Numbered from the stretch's first letter, positions 1 to 10,248 are shown. The stretch is DNA of 20,117 bases from Alectoria sarmentosa (GCA_009733775.1 WOGZ01000475.1:1-20117); one strand, 5' to 3'. Numbers and translations: made by a program. Notes: generated from the letters alone by a model not told the origin.

Positions 1-3000
1 ACAATTCGTTTCAAATTTGCATAAAATTCATAAATTTAATAAATAATTAAATTTAGAATTTCGATTCGAAAAAAATTAAAAATTAAAAAATTAAAAAAAA
101 TGTTATAAAAACATCTAGAAAAAAAAATTAGAAAAAAAGTTTTGAAAGCAAAACAAATAAACAATTTTTTGCATTTTAAATAAAATTCATAAATTTAATG
201 CATTTACAATTTCAATGTATTTATAATTTAAATGCATCAATAAGTTTAAAATTTCAGTTCGAAGAGAGATTAAAAAAAAAAAAGGTTTAATCGACGTCAA
301 GTTTCAAGTTCGTTTCGTCTTTTTTTGTTCTGAGTATCATAAATTTAATTCATGAACTCTGACTTGTAATAATATCGTTATTTTAAAACCCTCAAATTAT
401 GATTATAAAAATCATAATTTATAAATTTTCATTTATTTAACGCGATAATTTTCGAGCGACGATTTTTAATTCGAAATTTTTTATGTCGAAAACGTGTCTC
501 TTTTCACGAAAAAGAATTTATAATTATTATTTTTCAAAATGATAATTTCGATTATATTTAATACGTTCGCGATAATAATGCACGCAATTAATATAATAAT
601 AATGAACTTATTTATTATAAAAAATCAAAACATTGTTAAAAACAAATTTGATTAATTTAATTTTATACGTTTAAGAATTATCGAAACGTATAAGATTAAA
701 TACGTTGATTAATTAATAAAATACGATTTTATAAAGGGTTATAAGACGATTATCATCGCATATCGTTTTTTCAAAATCGCGAATCTCGTTTTGAAAAAAG
801 ATATTTTTTAAAAAAAACAATTTCATCTCTGCGAGCGCTTCATATATAATTATAATTTAAAATAATGTTATAATTATTTAAATTACGAATACGATAAACA
901 TTATTATTAATTCATCGCGAAATATTATTAATATAACGCGATTAATTATAAAGATTATTAAATTAAATAATCTTATTATTATTATTATAAAAAAAACGAT
1001 TATAAATTAAGATAAAAAACATATTCGAAAAAAAAAGGAAAAACCTTCGATGCATTATTAATTAAATCATTAAAAATCAATTCTTTTTAAAATTCAAAAA
1101 TTGAATCGTATAAAAATCGTCGAAATTAAATATATAATAAATTTCTTTTTTTAATATTAATAACTCGAGCAATTTTAATGCAATAAAAAAAATGAAAATC
1201 TTTTAACGTAAAAACGTTTTTTCGAACGTATTAACATAAATCTTATTAAAAATTTTATTATTAAAATAATTTTGAGAAATTAATGCTCGCAATAAAAACG
1301 TTAATAAACGTATTAAGATTTTAAAAAAAATTATAGAATAAGTTTTTAAAGTCCTTAAATCTTTTAATAAAAGAAAAATTAATTTATTAGATTTCAACGT
1401 GTATTTTACGATAATGATTAATTTTAAAAAAATTAATATCGTTTTTTAAATTTTAATATATTTTTTAAAAAGATAAAAGAAAAATGAAAATCTTTTAAAT
1501 TTTGTGAACGACGCGTTTTTAAATATGTTAAATTTTAATGTTAATAACGTTAATATAAATGAAATTAATAATAATAATGAAAACGTTAATAATATTTCAT
1601 TTATTCAAAATTAAAAAATTAATAATATTATATTTAATTAAAAAGCGTAATAAATGTTTAAAATATATTTAAAAACGAGATTAAAGATCTCATTAATAAA
1701 ATAAATGAAAAAATATATAAAAATTTTGAAAATTATCGAATTAATTTATATAAACGCATTATTTTCAAAATTTAATTTTTAAACATTTTTTTTTTTTCAT
1801 TATTATTATTATTTTTAAATTTTGATTTTCGATTAAGTTTGTTTATTTTTAAAAGTAAATATTATAATCATAATTTAAATCTTATTATTTTCGTTTTTTT
1901 AAATTAAGATTTTTTTTCATTTTCGTTTTATAATAATTATTTAACGTTAATAATTCACTTTTTCATTATTTATATAACGATATTTTCGTTTATTTATCTC
2001 GATAAAAGTTATCGCAATAAAAAAAAAATAACGTTAAAATTAATTTATCATTTATATAACGTTAAATTTCATAATCGTGAGAATTTTAAAATGATAATAA
2101 TAATAATAATAATCTCAATCTTAAAGAGAAAAAGATTGAAAATCATTTTTTATAATTGTTATAAATCAAAAAATTTAATTATAATTAATTTTTTTCGCAA
2201 TTTCGCGATATGCGATTATAATATCATAATTATTTAAAAGTTTTAAATTAATATATAAATGATTATCACATATTATTCGATTAAAATCTTTTATAATTTG
2301 TGTTATCTCGAGACGATAAAATTCGACGACGATAGATTTAAAATATGTGTTTTTATACATAAAAATATTTTTTTAATAATCATCGTTTAATTCAACGTTT
2401 TTTTCATTAAAGATATATTAATTTTGAAATTTCAATTAAATACGTTTTAAATTAAAAATGAAATCTTCATTTAAATAAATAATATATATAATCTTTTTTT
2501 TATAAAACATAAAAAAAATCAATATTAACATTTCGAGAACGAATCATTTCAAAAATCTCTCGAATCATTAAAAAAAGTTTTCGATGATAATAATCATTTT
2601 TATCGTTCGACTTTTGATAAATTAATCAAAACGATCATTATCGACGATTTTAATATTCATCATTTCGTTTAAAAAAAAATTCACATTAATGTCAATTTTA
2701 AAACATATAAGTTATTAAAAATCATAAATAAATTTTGATTTATTTAACATTTTTTTAAAGGTATGAAAATTTATGAGATATCAAATTCGAGATTTTATAT
2801 TTTAAATTTTTGCTTTATAATAAAAGGTTTTAATAATCGAATTATTAAATGTTAAATAAAAAACGATTTAAACGTTGCGTCGAATTATTATTCGATTAAA
2901 ATTAAAATAAACGTCGCGATTATGAAGATAAAGTCTTTAAAAAAATATAATTATATTAAAATAAATTAAGAAATGTTTAATAATGAATTCACGTTTCGAA

Positions 3001-4194
3001 TATCTTAAATCTCTCGAAAAATCACGTTTAAAGAATTTAATTATTATTTTTCAATAATTATTAAAATTATTCACGCTTCTCTTTTTTTATTTATTTTTAA
3101 AAATAAAATAAAAAAAATTTAAATATATTGAGAAATTTAAAATCGTTTTCGTTAAAATTAAAAAATTAAAATAACATTTTTAAAACGTTAAAGCGAGATT
3201 AAGACTTTATAATTTTTATACGATTAAACTTTATAAATAAAGTTTATCGCATAATAAATAAATAAAATGATAATGAAAATTCGATTTGTGAAAAAATTAT
3301 CGTATAAGATTTATGAAAATAATAAATCATATAAATAAAGTTTATAAATTGTTTAATTGAGCGAAAAATCAATTAATATCGTTTTCGTTATTTATTTTTA
3401 ATTTTAAACGTTTTAATAACATTATAATAACATTAAAAAGAAATAAAATAACGATTTTCATAATAAAATTCTTTTTCGAACTTTTTTTAATCGATTTTAA
3501 TGATTTAAAAGAATTTATTTATTTGAAATCGATTTCAATTCTCGATATTATAATGAAATTTTTTTTAATAACGATTCGAAAATCGTTTTTTTAAAATTTC
3601 GCAAAGAAAAACGAAATTTCGAATATCGTTTTTTAAAAAAATTTATCGATTTTATAAAAGTTATTCACGTAATTTTTTAATAAATGTTTAAAATAAGAAT
3701 ATTATTTTATAAATTTTAAAAATTTTATTATGATGATTTTTCGCAAATTCGAAAGAAAGAATTATTTTATTTTAAAACATTATTATTTCATTATATTTTT
3801 TAACATATTGAATAAAATCTTCGAATTAATTATAATTTTTCGATTGTTTTATTTTGCGACGAAACACATTTTTATTTTCGAAAATCATTTTGAAAAAAAA
3901 AAGAATATAACAATAAAGTACGCGTTATATATATTAATTGAAAAAATTTATTTCATATAATAACAAAAAAAGATATATAATTTTTTATATTTGAACGTTT
4001 TCGAAACGTTTAATAATATTAATCATTTTCGATTATTTTATAATTTTTATAAGCGTAAAATTAATAATGCAATCGTCAATTAAATTACGAGTTTCATTTT
4101 CGATCGCGAAATTAAAATTCGTATTTTAAATTTTTTATTTAAGGCTTTTTTTCAACGAACGAATATTTTTTAAAATTTAAACGTTTTTTTTTCG

Positions 4195-4222
4195 TTATAT
4201 TATTATTATAATAATAATATAA
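4195..4222. repeat. 28-bp perfect AT palindrome
   Basis: The left 14 bases are the exact reverse complement of the right 14, with no spacer. It is built from ATT/AAT triplets, so part of the symmetry follows from simple-repeat composition. It lies inside the RIP-degraded block and could extrude as a cruciform. No function is assigned. Confidence 0.6.
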
Positions 4223-5408
4223 TCGAAAAATTAATTTATTTTAAAATAAATTTTTTTAAAATAAAATATATAAATGATATTAAATAATTAATAATAAAGA
4301 ATATAATCGAAAAATACGTTAATAAAATGAAAACGATATATTTTATTTATCGTTATTAAGCGAGAAATTATGTTTCGATTTTCGATTTAAATAAATTTTA
4401 TTTTATATATTTCATTTTCATTCTCAATTTCAATCTCATTTTTTTAAATTTTAAAAATATCGTTTATAAAATTAAAAATAATTTGAAATATTTGAAAATG
4501 CATTTAAATTAACGTTTACATTTTAATATTCACATTAATAAAATAAAAAATAAAATTAATAATAAGATTTAAATTTTAATCATCTTAAATAAATTCATTT
4601 GAGATTTAAATTTTAAAAATTTATATATGATTTATATTTTAATAATGCTTTTTTTATTCACGTATTGCGTTTCGATTTAATTTTCATTATTTGATAATCA
4701 TGATATTAAAAAAATAAAATAAAAGATTTTAAGATTTATATAAAGAGTTTAAAAATAATGCGTTAAAATCATTTCGAAAATCTTTAAAACAATCTTTAAG
4801 ATTATTTTAAATATCGAATTATTTTTAATATTAATATAATACGCTTTAAAAAACGTTATAAACGATATTATGTTTTATATCATTATTAATTTCATTTTCG
4901 ATCGTTTTTAAACGATCAAAATGAAAAATGAAGTTTTAATAAAAAAATAAATGATGAAATGTGATAAACTTAACGTCGTATATGTTAAATTTAATCTTTT
5001 GAAACGATTTTAAAAACGTTATAAAGTTATTTATAACGTCAAATTGTTTGATTTAAAATTTCATATATTATATATCAACTTTTTTTAATAAAAATCTTTA
5101 AACATCGTTATCGTTAACGATGCGAAAACGATTATTAAAAATTATAATCAAATCGTTTATTAAGACTTTTTCAATTATGTTATTATTTATATAAATAATA
5201 ACGATATCGATAAAAGAATAAATGCATTCGCGATTTAAATAATGTTTTTTTAAAAAGATTTTAACGTTTTTATCACGACGCGAATCATTTATATTAATTT
5301 CGATATTCAATTTATTATTTATTTCGAGAAATTTTACGAATTGTTTCTCATTTTAAAAATTTTAAAAGAATTTATAAAATTTGAAAACACGCGATTAATT
5401 GTTATTCA

Positions 5409-5434
5409 TACGAATAATTAATTAATTATTCGTA
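5409..5434. repeat. 26-bp perfect palindrome within AT-rich block
   Basis: Bases 5409-5434 read the same on both strands, with a core of overlapping TTAA/AATT steps and a CG near each end. Unlike the triplet palindrome near 4.2 kb, it is not a pure microsatellite. It may be the remnant of a terminal inverted repeat junction or a chance AT palindrome. Confidence 0.6.
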
Positions 5435-6420
5435 ATATTTATTATTCGCAATATTAATCGAATTAATATATATTAACGAAAATCATTTATCTTTTTGAAA
5501 TTTTAAAATGTTAAATCGAAATTTATTGAATCTTAATTTATTATGAGATATTAAAAAATGAAAAAATCGATTTAACGATTAAAAGAATTATTAATTAATG
5601 AGAAAACGACGATAAAGATTTTAAAATTTTTACTTTTTTCGATTTATTATTATTTATTATATCGTAATAAACGACGTATCGATTTCAAATAATAAATTAA
5701 TGAAATTAAATATAAAATGATTTTATAAATCTTAAGCAAGTTGAAAGATTGATAAAAAAATTAAATTTTATTTCGAATCGTCGAACGTTTAATAAATATG
5801 AGATTTTGAATAAAATTAAAAGCGTAATATTTATATAAATGAGAACGAGATACGCAAATTTGAATAATTTTTTAATTATTATTAACATTATATTTTAAGA
5901 CGAATCGTAATATTTTTGCGAACACGAAATCGAGATAAAAAATCACGTGTTATTATATTGTGAGTTATATTAAAAATTATAAAAAATCGTACTTTGAATT
6001 GAAAATAAAAAGATTAACATTAATATGTTTTTAAGAAATTTCATTTGAGTCGTTATTATTATCAATTTCATTATATAAATAAAAAAATTATTATAATTTT
6101 TTCGATATCGATAAAATAAAAAAATAATGTAAAATAATAATAATAAAAAATAAACGTTTTAAAAAGCATTTTAAGAAAATCGTAATTAATATATTTTAAT
6201 ATTAATTTAAATAACGAATCTTTTAAAATTGTAAAAATACGTTAAAAAAATCATTTTTAATATTCGTTAAAGATTAAAGTTATTATTGAGTGCGAATGTT
6301 ATAATCGTTATTTTTATTATCGTTATTAAAAGATGAACGAATAAAGAGATTAAGATATGATAAAGAGATAGAAAGTTTTATAAAGTTTTGATTTTAATAA
6401 GCGTTTAAAATCGAGTTGAT

Positions 6421-6792
6421 AAAAAAGAGATACAATTTTTTTAAACATTTTCGAGGGTATCGCGTATAGCGAATATCTTATGAGCATTTTATGTATGTTG
6501 CGTGTTTAGAATAACAGTTGTAAAGTTTGATAAAGATTCGATTCGAGGGGAAAAAGGTATTGAAACAAAACGACTCCCTCGGGAGCTGCGGAATTAAAAT
6601 TTTTTTTTTAAATCGTCGACGAAGTTGATAGGTGTTCAACATTCGAAGATAATTTTAGGTTCGAGAAAAGGTTTCGGGGTGGCATTCGAGGTTGGGACTC
6701 ACCTAGTGGGATATGGCTTTTGGTTCAAGACCTCGGGTTGGCCTTAGCTTTGCAGGCCTTTCTCATGAATAACTATTATTATTACTATTACT
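6421..6792 (+). mobile_element. Putative 3' end of a non-LTR (LINE-like) retroelement
   Basis: Base composition rises gradually from the AT desert to normal G+C across this stretch, with no ORF I can trust. It ends in a short run of TTA/ATT/CTATTA triplets (about 6768-6792) directly after a CTCATGAATAA-like segment. A 3' tail of simple A/T-rich triplets with no terminal repeat is the usual end of I/Tad-type fungal LINEs, and the damaged body would then be the RIP block to its left. This is inferred from architecture only: I see no reverse transcriptase domain. The 80-codon ORF at 6720-6962 starts with TTG, reads through the triplet run as a Tyr stretch and is not taken as a gene. Alternative: host intergenic DNA with a microsatellite. 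Confidence 0.35.
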
Positions 6793-7191
6793 GGTCCACA
6801 CGGGACGCTGTTTTCAGGTTGCTCATGAAATTTCGGGGAAGCTGTTCGAGAATTCGCCCATCTCTCTCTCTCCGGTATTCTTTTTTTTCGCATGCACTCT
6901 CAGGCGTCAATCCAAGCATTTCTACCATTTTGTCACTCGTTCTCTATCTCGTAAGCATCTAGAGGAATCAAGCCGAGCAATGTCACAATATTGGTCGAGT
7001 CAGGGGCCTGTGAGCCGTCTGACAGACCAAAATTCTCTCCTCATTACCGTTGCTCTTCAACATTATGTATGGTCTAGAACCTAAAAAGTGCCACCTCTGC
7101 CATAGACATAGGATACATCCACCGAGGCATATCTTCAAGTCATGAATTCAATGCAAGCTGAACACTACATGCATGCCGAAACTGCCACCAA
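6793..7191. other. Gene-free boundary segment
   Basis: Base composition is normal but no credible coding region is visible between the AT-rich block and the first minus-strand ORF. It would hold the 3' untranslated region of the ORF at 7192-7545. The plus-strand ORFs overlapping its right end (from 7142) are antisense shadows of that ORF. Confidence 0.5.
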
Positions 7192-7545
7192 TCAATCCGT
7201 GATCAGCCTCAACCTAGCCATCGCCATCAAAGGTTGCACTACAGTCACGTCCCACCTGTCGCGACCCAACCCAATTTCGTCTCGCAGGATCCGCTTCAGC
7301 TCACCCGGCTCCTTCCTCGCCATATCCTTCGCTCGGACCCACATCGGATGCTCTGTATCATGCAAATGGAGGTATGTGGATTTGACCTCTTGCGTCGCTA
7401 TCCCTGGTTTGAGCTTGTCAAGTTGATTCAGCAATGAGGCGACTTGCCATGTTTGCGGGCTGACGTAGATGTAGTAGAGGCTGAGGCGGAAGAGGTGGTT
7501 ATCCGAGAGATCCATGCGCGGTTTGTAAACCAGATAGGTTGCCAT
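7192..7545 (-). CDS. Unrecognised 117-aa protein
   Basis: An intact minus-strand ORF with balanced, non-AT-biased amino-acid composition. The ATG at 7545 has a favourable context (A at -3, G at +4), and the frame stays open upstream only to a TAG at 7654, with no other ATG. The N-terminal half mixes aromatic and hydrophobic residues (YLVYKP, LFRLSLYYIYV). The middle is rich in charged residues (KDMARKEPGELKR) and the C-terminus is hydrophobic (VVQPLMAMARLRLI). I see no signal peptide, clear membrane helix or known motif. An upstream exon is conceivable because a GTAAGT donor occurs on this strand at 7676, but the implied intron to the nearest acceptors is only 38-43 nt, so I did not use it. 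Plus-strand ORFs overlap it; its composition and start context favour the minus strand. It sits about 400 bp from the repeat boundary and could be a fragment. No function is assigned. Confidence 0.5.
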   Translation of the reverse strand: MATYLVYKPRMDLSDNHLFRLSLYYIYVSPQTWQVASLLNQLDKLKPGIATQEVKSTYLHLHDTEHPMWVRAKDMARKEPGELKRILRDEIGLGRDRWDVTVVQPLMAMARLRLITD

Positions 7546-8530
7546 GATAGGTCGTTGGGTGTGAGGTTGGCGGATGCAGGTCAGAGTCGTGTAGGAGATG
7601 CAACGTGGTGTTGGGGAGAGACAGCGAAGTGAACTTGTCTGAATAACGAGATGCTAAAATATATTCAGGGACTTACAGAGTGTTATAATGCCAACGGTTG
7701 ACACAGAGTGTTATGATGCCAATTAATGACAGACAAGATAGGGGCCCATACACCGTTCCGGTATTGACCCTTGAATAAAGGCAAATCATTGGCCGTTGGG
7801 AATAACACAACTTGCCATCGCCACATGGTCTGAGCCTATCCATCCGAGGAAGGGGCTAATCAGACACCGCCATGGACTAAGATAGTGACTCGCCGTCATA
7901 CGCCATTCCGAAGTCACACGTCTTGAACTCTTTCGCTCCTGGCTAGGTCGAGTCTTTTAAGAATCTCCAGATTTGGGTTCTTCTCTTTCGATGAGCGGCG
8001 GTATAAATCTGAAGACTGCGTGATTCGTTTTTGATCCCTCAGTGTAAGAAAGCCGTGAACGTCGGCGAAGAGACTTCCTTGAAGAGGTGGCTTGGATTAG
8101 ACTCTTCAACCAGGGCAACCTCTCACCTTTTCGATACTCGATTGTCGTAGGGACCGGTCTGCAATCGTCGAACTGCCACTGTTTCGAAGATTCTTACCTA
8201 AACAAAACGTCCAACTAGCGTCTCATAATGATACGATTGAGATAAAGTCTCAAAGTAGCATGTTAGTTTGTTCAAACAGGGAGACAACTTAGTATAAGTG
8301 AATGTCAAAATGCTCGTTTTCCAAAACCCTCGCCAAAGGATTGTGTAAAAGTAGCCATATTTTGGTAGCTTTGGACCCAGAATGTTCTGTAAGCTTGCTG
8401 TAGACAGCTATCATTGGACATTGTCATAATGCATGTCATTTGCTCCTGAAATTCCGACTCTGTAAAAGAGGATAACACCTAGCCGCAACCTGGTATAATG
8501 CAACTCCTGGCCTCACAAACTCCAAACTTC
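7546..8530. other. Intergenic region between the 117-aa ORF and the E2 gene
   Basis: Nearly 1 kb without a credible ORF on either strand. It must hold the promoter of the 117-aa ORF and the 3' untranslated region of the E2 gene. A plus-strand TATAAA at 8002-8007, after a GC-rich run, could serve an unannotated non-coding transcript. No tRNA-like cloverleaf, snoRNA box pair or splice pattern was convincing. Confidence 0.4.
7675..7720. repeat. 18-bp direct repeat, 28-bp period
   Basis: Two copies (7675-7692 and 7703-7720) of an 18-base unit beginning ACAGAGTGTTAT differ at one position (A versus G) and are separated by 10 bp. They lie 130-175 bp upstream of the ATG of the 117-aa ORF, where a duplicated regulatory site would fit. 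A footprint or local duplication is equally possible. Confidence 0.6.
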
Positions 8531-9409
8531 TCAAAGCAAGATCTTTTTGATAATCATAACCGCCAAAGCAGCCACAAGCCCAGTGATAGCTTTATCGACC
8601 CAGGCTGGAACACCATCCGACTGGCTCCGCCGGGTGGTGGCGGTAGGCAACGATAGAGGCGCATAAGAAGTCGAAGGGACTGGCTCTGTCCCGGTTGGGT
8701 GGCTAGCCTCGGGTGGTGGCGAAGTCGCAGGTGGTGGTGAGGCTGCCGAAGCACTGGCAGGCGAAGGATTGGGAGAAGGCGTAGAAACAATCTGCATACC
8801 TTTGTCCTTCGCATCGTTTCTCTCCGCAGCTGCCATCTGATCCCTGAAGCCAAATTTCAACTCTTCAGGCACGACATGCTCGTTTTCTTTCCCCTCGCCA
8901 GCCTCACCGCCCTCTTCCCTCAGTATATCCTCATTGCTCCTCCCCCCACATCCTTGACATCTCCAAGCTTTGCTTTCGCCCGCCAGTCTCCTTCTCTCCT
9001 TCTCAGGCATCTCCATCCCTCCCACTTGACCCTTGGCGTCTCCCTCCATGAACGCTCTCAAAGCCCACAACGCCGTCCTGATGCCCCATGCAGGCTGCCA
9101 CGTCTCTTCGTGGTGTCCGCTGATACTAAGACAAATCTCGCGATTGACTTCGAATCTACCCGAGGGCGTCAGGAAGCGGAAGGACGGTGGGCGCAATGGG
9201 TAGGTCGGAGGCAATATTATGCGGCCATGGTATGCGCCCTCGCTGTAGGGAGTGGACGGAGGACCTTGAAGGGTGAAGTGCCATTCGAAGAGATTCGATT
9301 CGAGAGGAGCCGCGTGCAGAGTTGGGTCTGGATGGCTAGAGAGTTCGGTTGCTTCTTTGAGAATGCGCTTTATGGTGGGGGATTTGGTGTTGAAGGTTGG
9401 GAGGGACAT
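8531..9409 (-). CDS. UBE2J1: UBE2J1/Ubc6-type ER-anchored ubiquitin-conjugating enzyme E2
   Basis: An intronless 292-aa protein. Residues about 8-125 form a UBC fold: NLFEWHFTLQGPP and YHGRIILPPTYPLRPPSFRFLTPSGRF lead into the active-site segment EICLSISGHHEETWQPAWG, with catalytic Cys93. The ISGHHEETWQP stretch and the following C-Q-G-C motif (151-154) are hallmarks of the J1 branch of non-canonical E2s. A low-complexity Ser/Pro/Ala linker (about 205-250) precedes a C-terminal hydrophobic helix (about 273-291) ending KKILL, which fits a tail anchor with the catalytic domain in the cytosol. By family knowledge it passes ubiquitin to substrates of ER-associated degradation together with Hrd1/Doa10-type ligases. 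Where the E2 superfamily usually has an Asn before the catalytic Cys, and animal J1 has a TANGRF motif, this protein has TPSGRF (Ser83). Its promoter is interrupted by the inverted-repeat element starting 110 bp upstream. The long plus-strand ORF at 8876-9451 is its antisense shadow. Confidence 0.93.
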   Translation of the reverse strand: MSLPTFNTKSPTIKRILKEATELSSHPDPTLHAAPLESNLFEWHFTLQGPPSTPYSEGAYHGRIILPPTYPLRPPSFRFLTPSGRFEVNREICLSISGHHEETWQPAWGIRTALWALRAFMEGDAKGQVGGMEMPEKERRRLAGESKAWRCQGCGGRSNEDILREEGGEAGEGKENEHVVPEELKFGFRDQMAAAERNDAKDKGMQIVSTPSPNPSPASASAASPPPATSPPPEASHPTGTEPVPSTSYAPLSLPTATTRRSQSDGVPAWVDKAITGLVAALAVMIIKKILL

Positions 9410-9518
9410 GGTTATGAGAAATGCCCAAAATCTTGGGTGTTAGTTGAATAGGTCAGTATGGAGAGGTTCTGAGGTTGGAGAGCGAAGGCACTGTGTGAAC
9501 GTGGCCTTCATGTCTGTA

Positions 9519-9616
9519 ACACGGCTTACCCCTATATTTAAAATCAATGGGAAAAAAAAGGTTGCCGGAATAACCCCCTCTGAAAACCTAACAATGAACT
9601 TTCTTGAATACTCCAC
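9519..9616 (+). repeat. Left terminal inverted repeat of the MITE-like element
   Basis: Pairs with 9931-10038 in inverted orientation. The best conserved core is GTTGCCGGAA (9560-9569), followed by GAAAACC and AATGAACTTTCTT. The end point towards the interior is approximate. Confidence 0.8.
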
Positions 9617-9930
9617 AATGATACTTTGCGACACTCTAGAAATCTTATAGACTCTTGATGATGTAATTAAGATTCGGATTTTCAATCTATAGAAGATTCC
9701 GATTATGCATTGTACTGTAAAATAGAATTTTAATAAAATTTTCGAATTTTTTTAAGATATAATCTTGACGGTCATAAAATAGCCGAGGTAACTTTTTATT
9801 TTTCGTTATATTTTCTCAATTAGCATTATGCCTCTCGATATACAGATCAAATCTTCTAAAATTTGAAAAATGATTATTTATTATAATGAGTAAGAGCGAG
9901 ATAAGTTTTGACCTATTATAAGTTCTGAAA

Positions 9931-10038
9931 GTGAAGTTATTTAAGAAAGTTCATTTTCTGGTTTTCGGAGAGGGTTGCTTCCGGCAACTTTTTTTCCCCC
10001 CAATGATTTTTAATATACTGTATGGGTAAAGCCAACCT
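9931..10038 (-). repeat. Right terminal inverted repeat of the MITE-like element
   Basis: Reverse-complement partner of 9519-9616. Relative to the left arm it has a few extra bases near the outer end and a longer G run next to the A run. A 12-bp perfect palindrome (AGCCCTAGGGCT, 10049-10060) lies just outside the element. Confidence 0.8.
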
Positions 10039-10248
10039 TAGCTACTCTAGCCCTAGGGCTCTTTACTAACGGCGATGCCGTTACAGTCTTCAGAAGATAA
10101 TTACGCCATATCACTCAATGATTAGGAACTAAGAAGCTGCATTTCTATCATTCTTATGCCTTCAGCTCTAATCTCGTTCCATTGCTGTACATGTTCGACT
10201 TTCTGGCCGGGTCTTTGGTGGCATTTGTATCGTAAGCAGAAGTAATGC

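Larger units (their letters stand above)
1..6420. repeat. AT-rich, RIP-degraded repeat block (left)
   Basis: This stretch is overwhelmingly A+T, with stops in all frames and only scattered ORFs of 60-76 codons rich in I, N, K, F and Y, as expected by chance in AT-rich DNA. Hand counts on two sample 60-base lines (from 1201 and 5101) give 10 CpG, 3 CpA, 1 CpT and no CpC. The surviving cytosines therefore sit mainly in CpG, the context RIP attacks least. RIP is an ascomycete genome defence that makes C-to-T changes, preferentially at CpA, in duplicated DNA, so the block is best read as one or more dead transposons in heterochromatin. Which families they were cannot be read by eye. A centromeric or other AT-isochore origin is the alternative. 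The block continues off the left edge. Confidence 0.8.
9519..10038. mobile_element. MITE-like non-autonomous inverted-repeat element (~520 bp)
   Basis: The two ends of this AT-rich, non-coding segment are imperfect inverted repeats of about 100 bp. Shared blocks in order from each end are GGCTT(T)ACCC, TTAAAA(A)TCA, a G run then an A run, GTTGCCGGAA, CCCTCT or CCCCTCT, GAAAACC, and AATGAACTTTCTTRAATA. A TA dinucleotide flanks both ends (9517-9518 and 10039-10040), as expected for TA-targeting Tc1/mariner/pogo-type transposases acting in trans. No ORF of transposase size is present inside. It lies between the start of the E2 gene and the 3' end of the coiled-coil gene. Several differences between arms are transitions, compatible with mild RIP or ordinary decay. 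The structure is seen directly; the superfamily is inferred from the TA flanks only. Confidence 0.82.

Noticed and set aside
1203..1397. 64-codon ORF in the AT-rich block, and similar ones at 2175-2360, 3730-3960, 5706-5888, 17121-17309, 18003-18203 and 18238-18450
   Set aside because: Length and I/N/K/F/Y composition are those expected by chance in very AT-rich DNA.
1..6420. Mitochondrial DNA insertion as an explanation for the AT-rich block
   Set aside because: No mitochondrial genes or tRNAs are visible and the CpG-biased cytosines fit RIP better.
6690..6740. tRNA-like A box and B box (CACCTAGTGG and GGTTCAAGACC)
   Set aside because: The boxes are only about 14 bp apart and no cloverleaf stems form; not a tRNA or a recognisable SINE head.
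6720..6962. 80-codon plus-strand ORF with a Tyr run
   Set aside because: Starts with TTG, and the Tyr run is the translated triplet repeat; no domain-like pattern.
7142..7437. Plus-strand ORFs of 94 and 67 codons
   Set aside because: Antisense overlap with the 117-aa ORF, and poorer start context and composition.
8876..9451. 191-codon plus-strand ORF
   Set aside because: Lies antisense over the well-supported E2 gene; its translation has no coherent domain.
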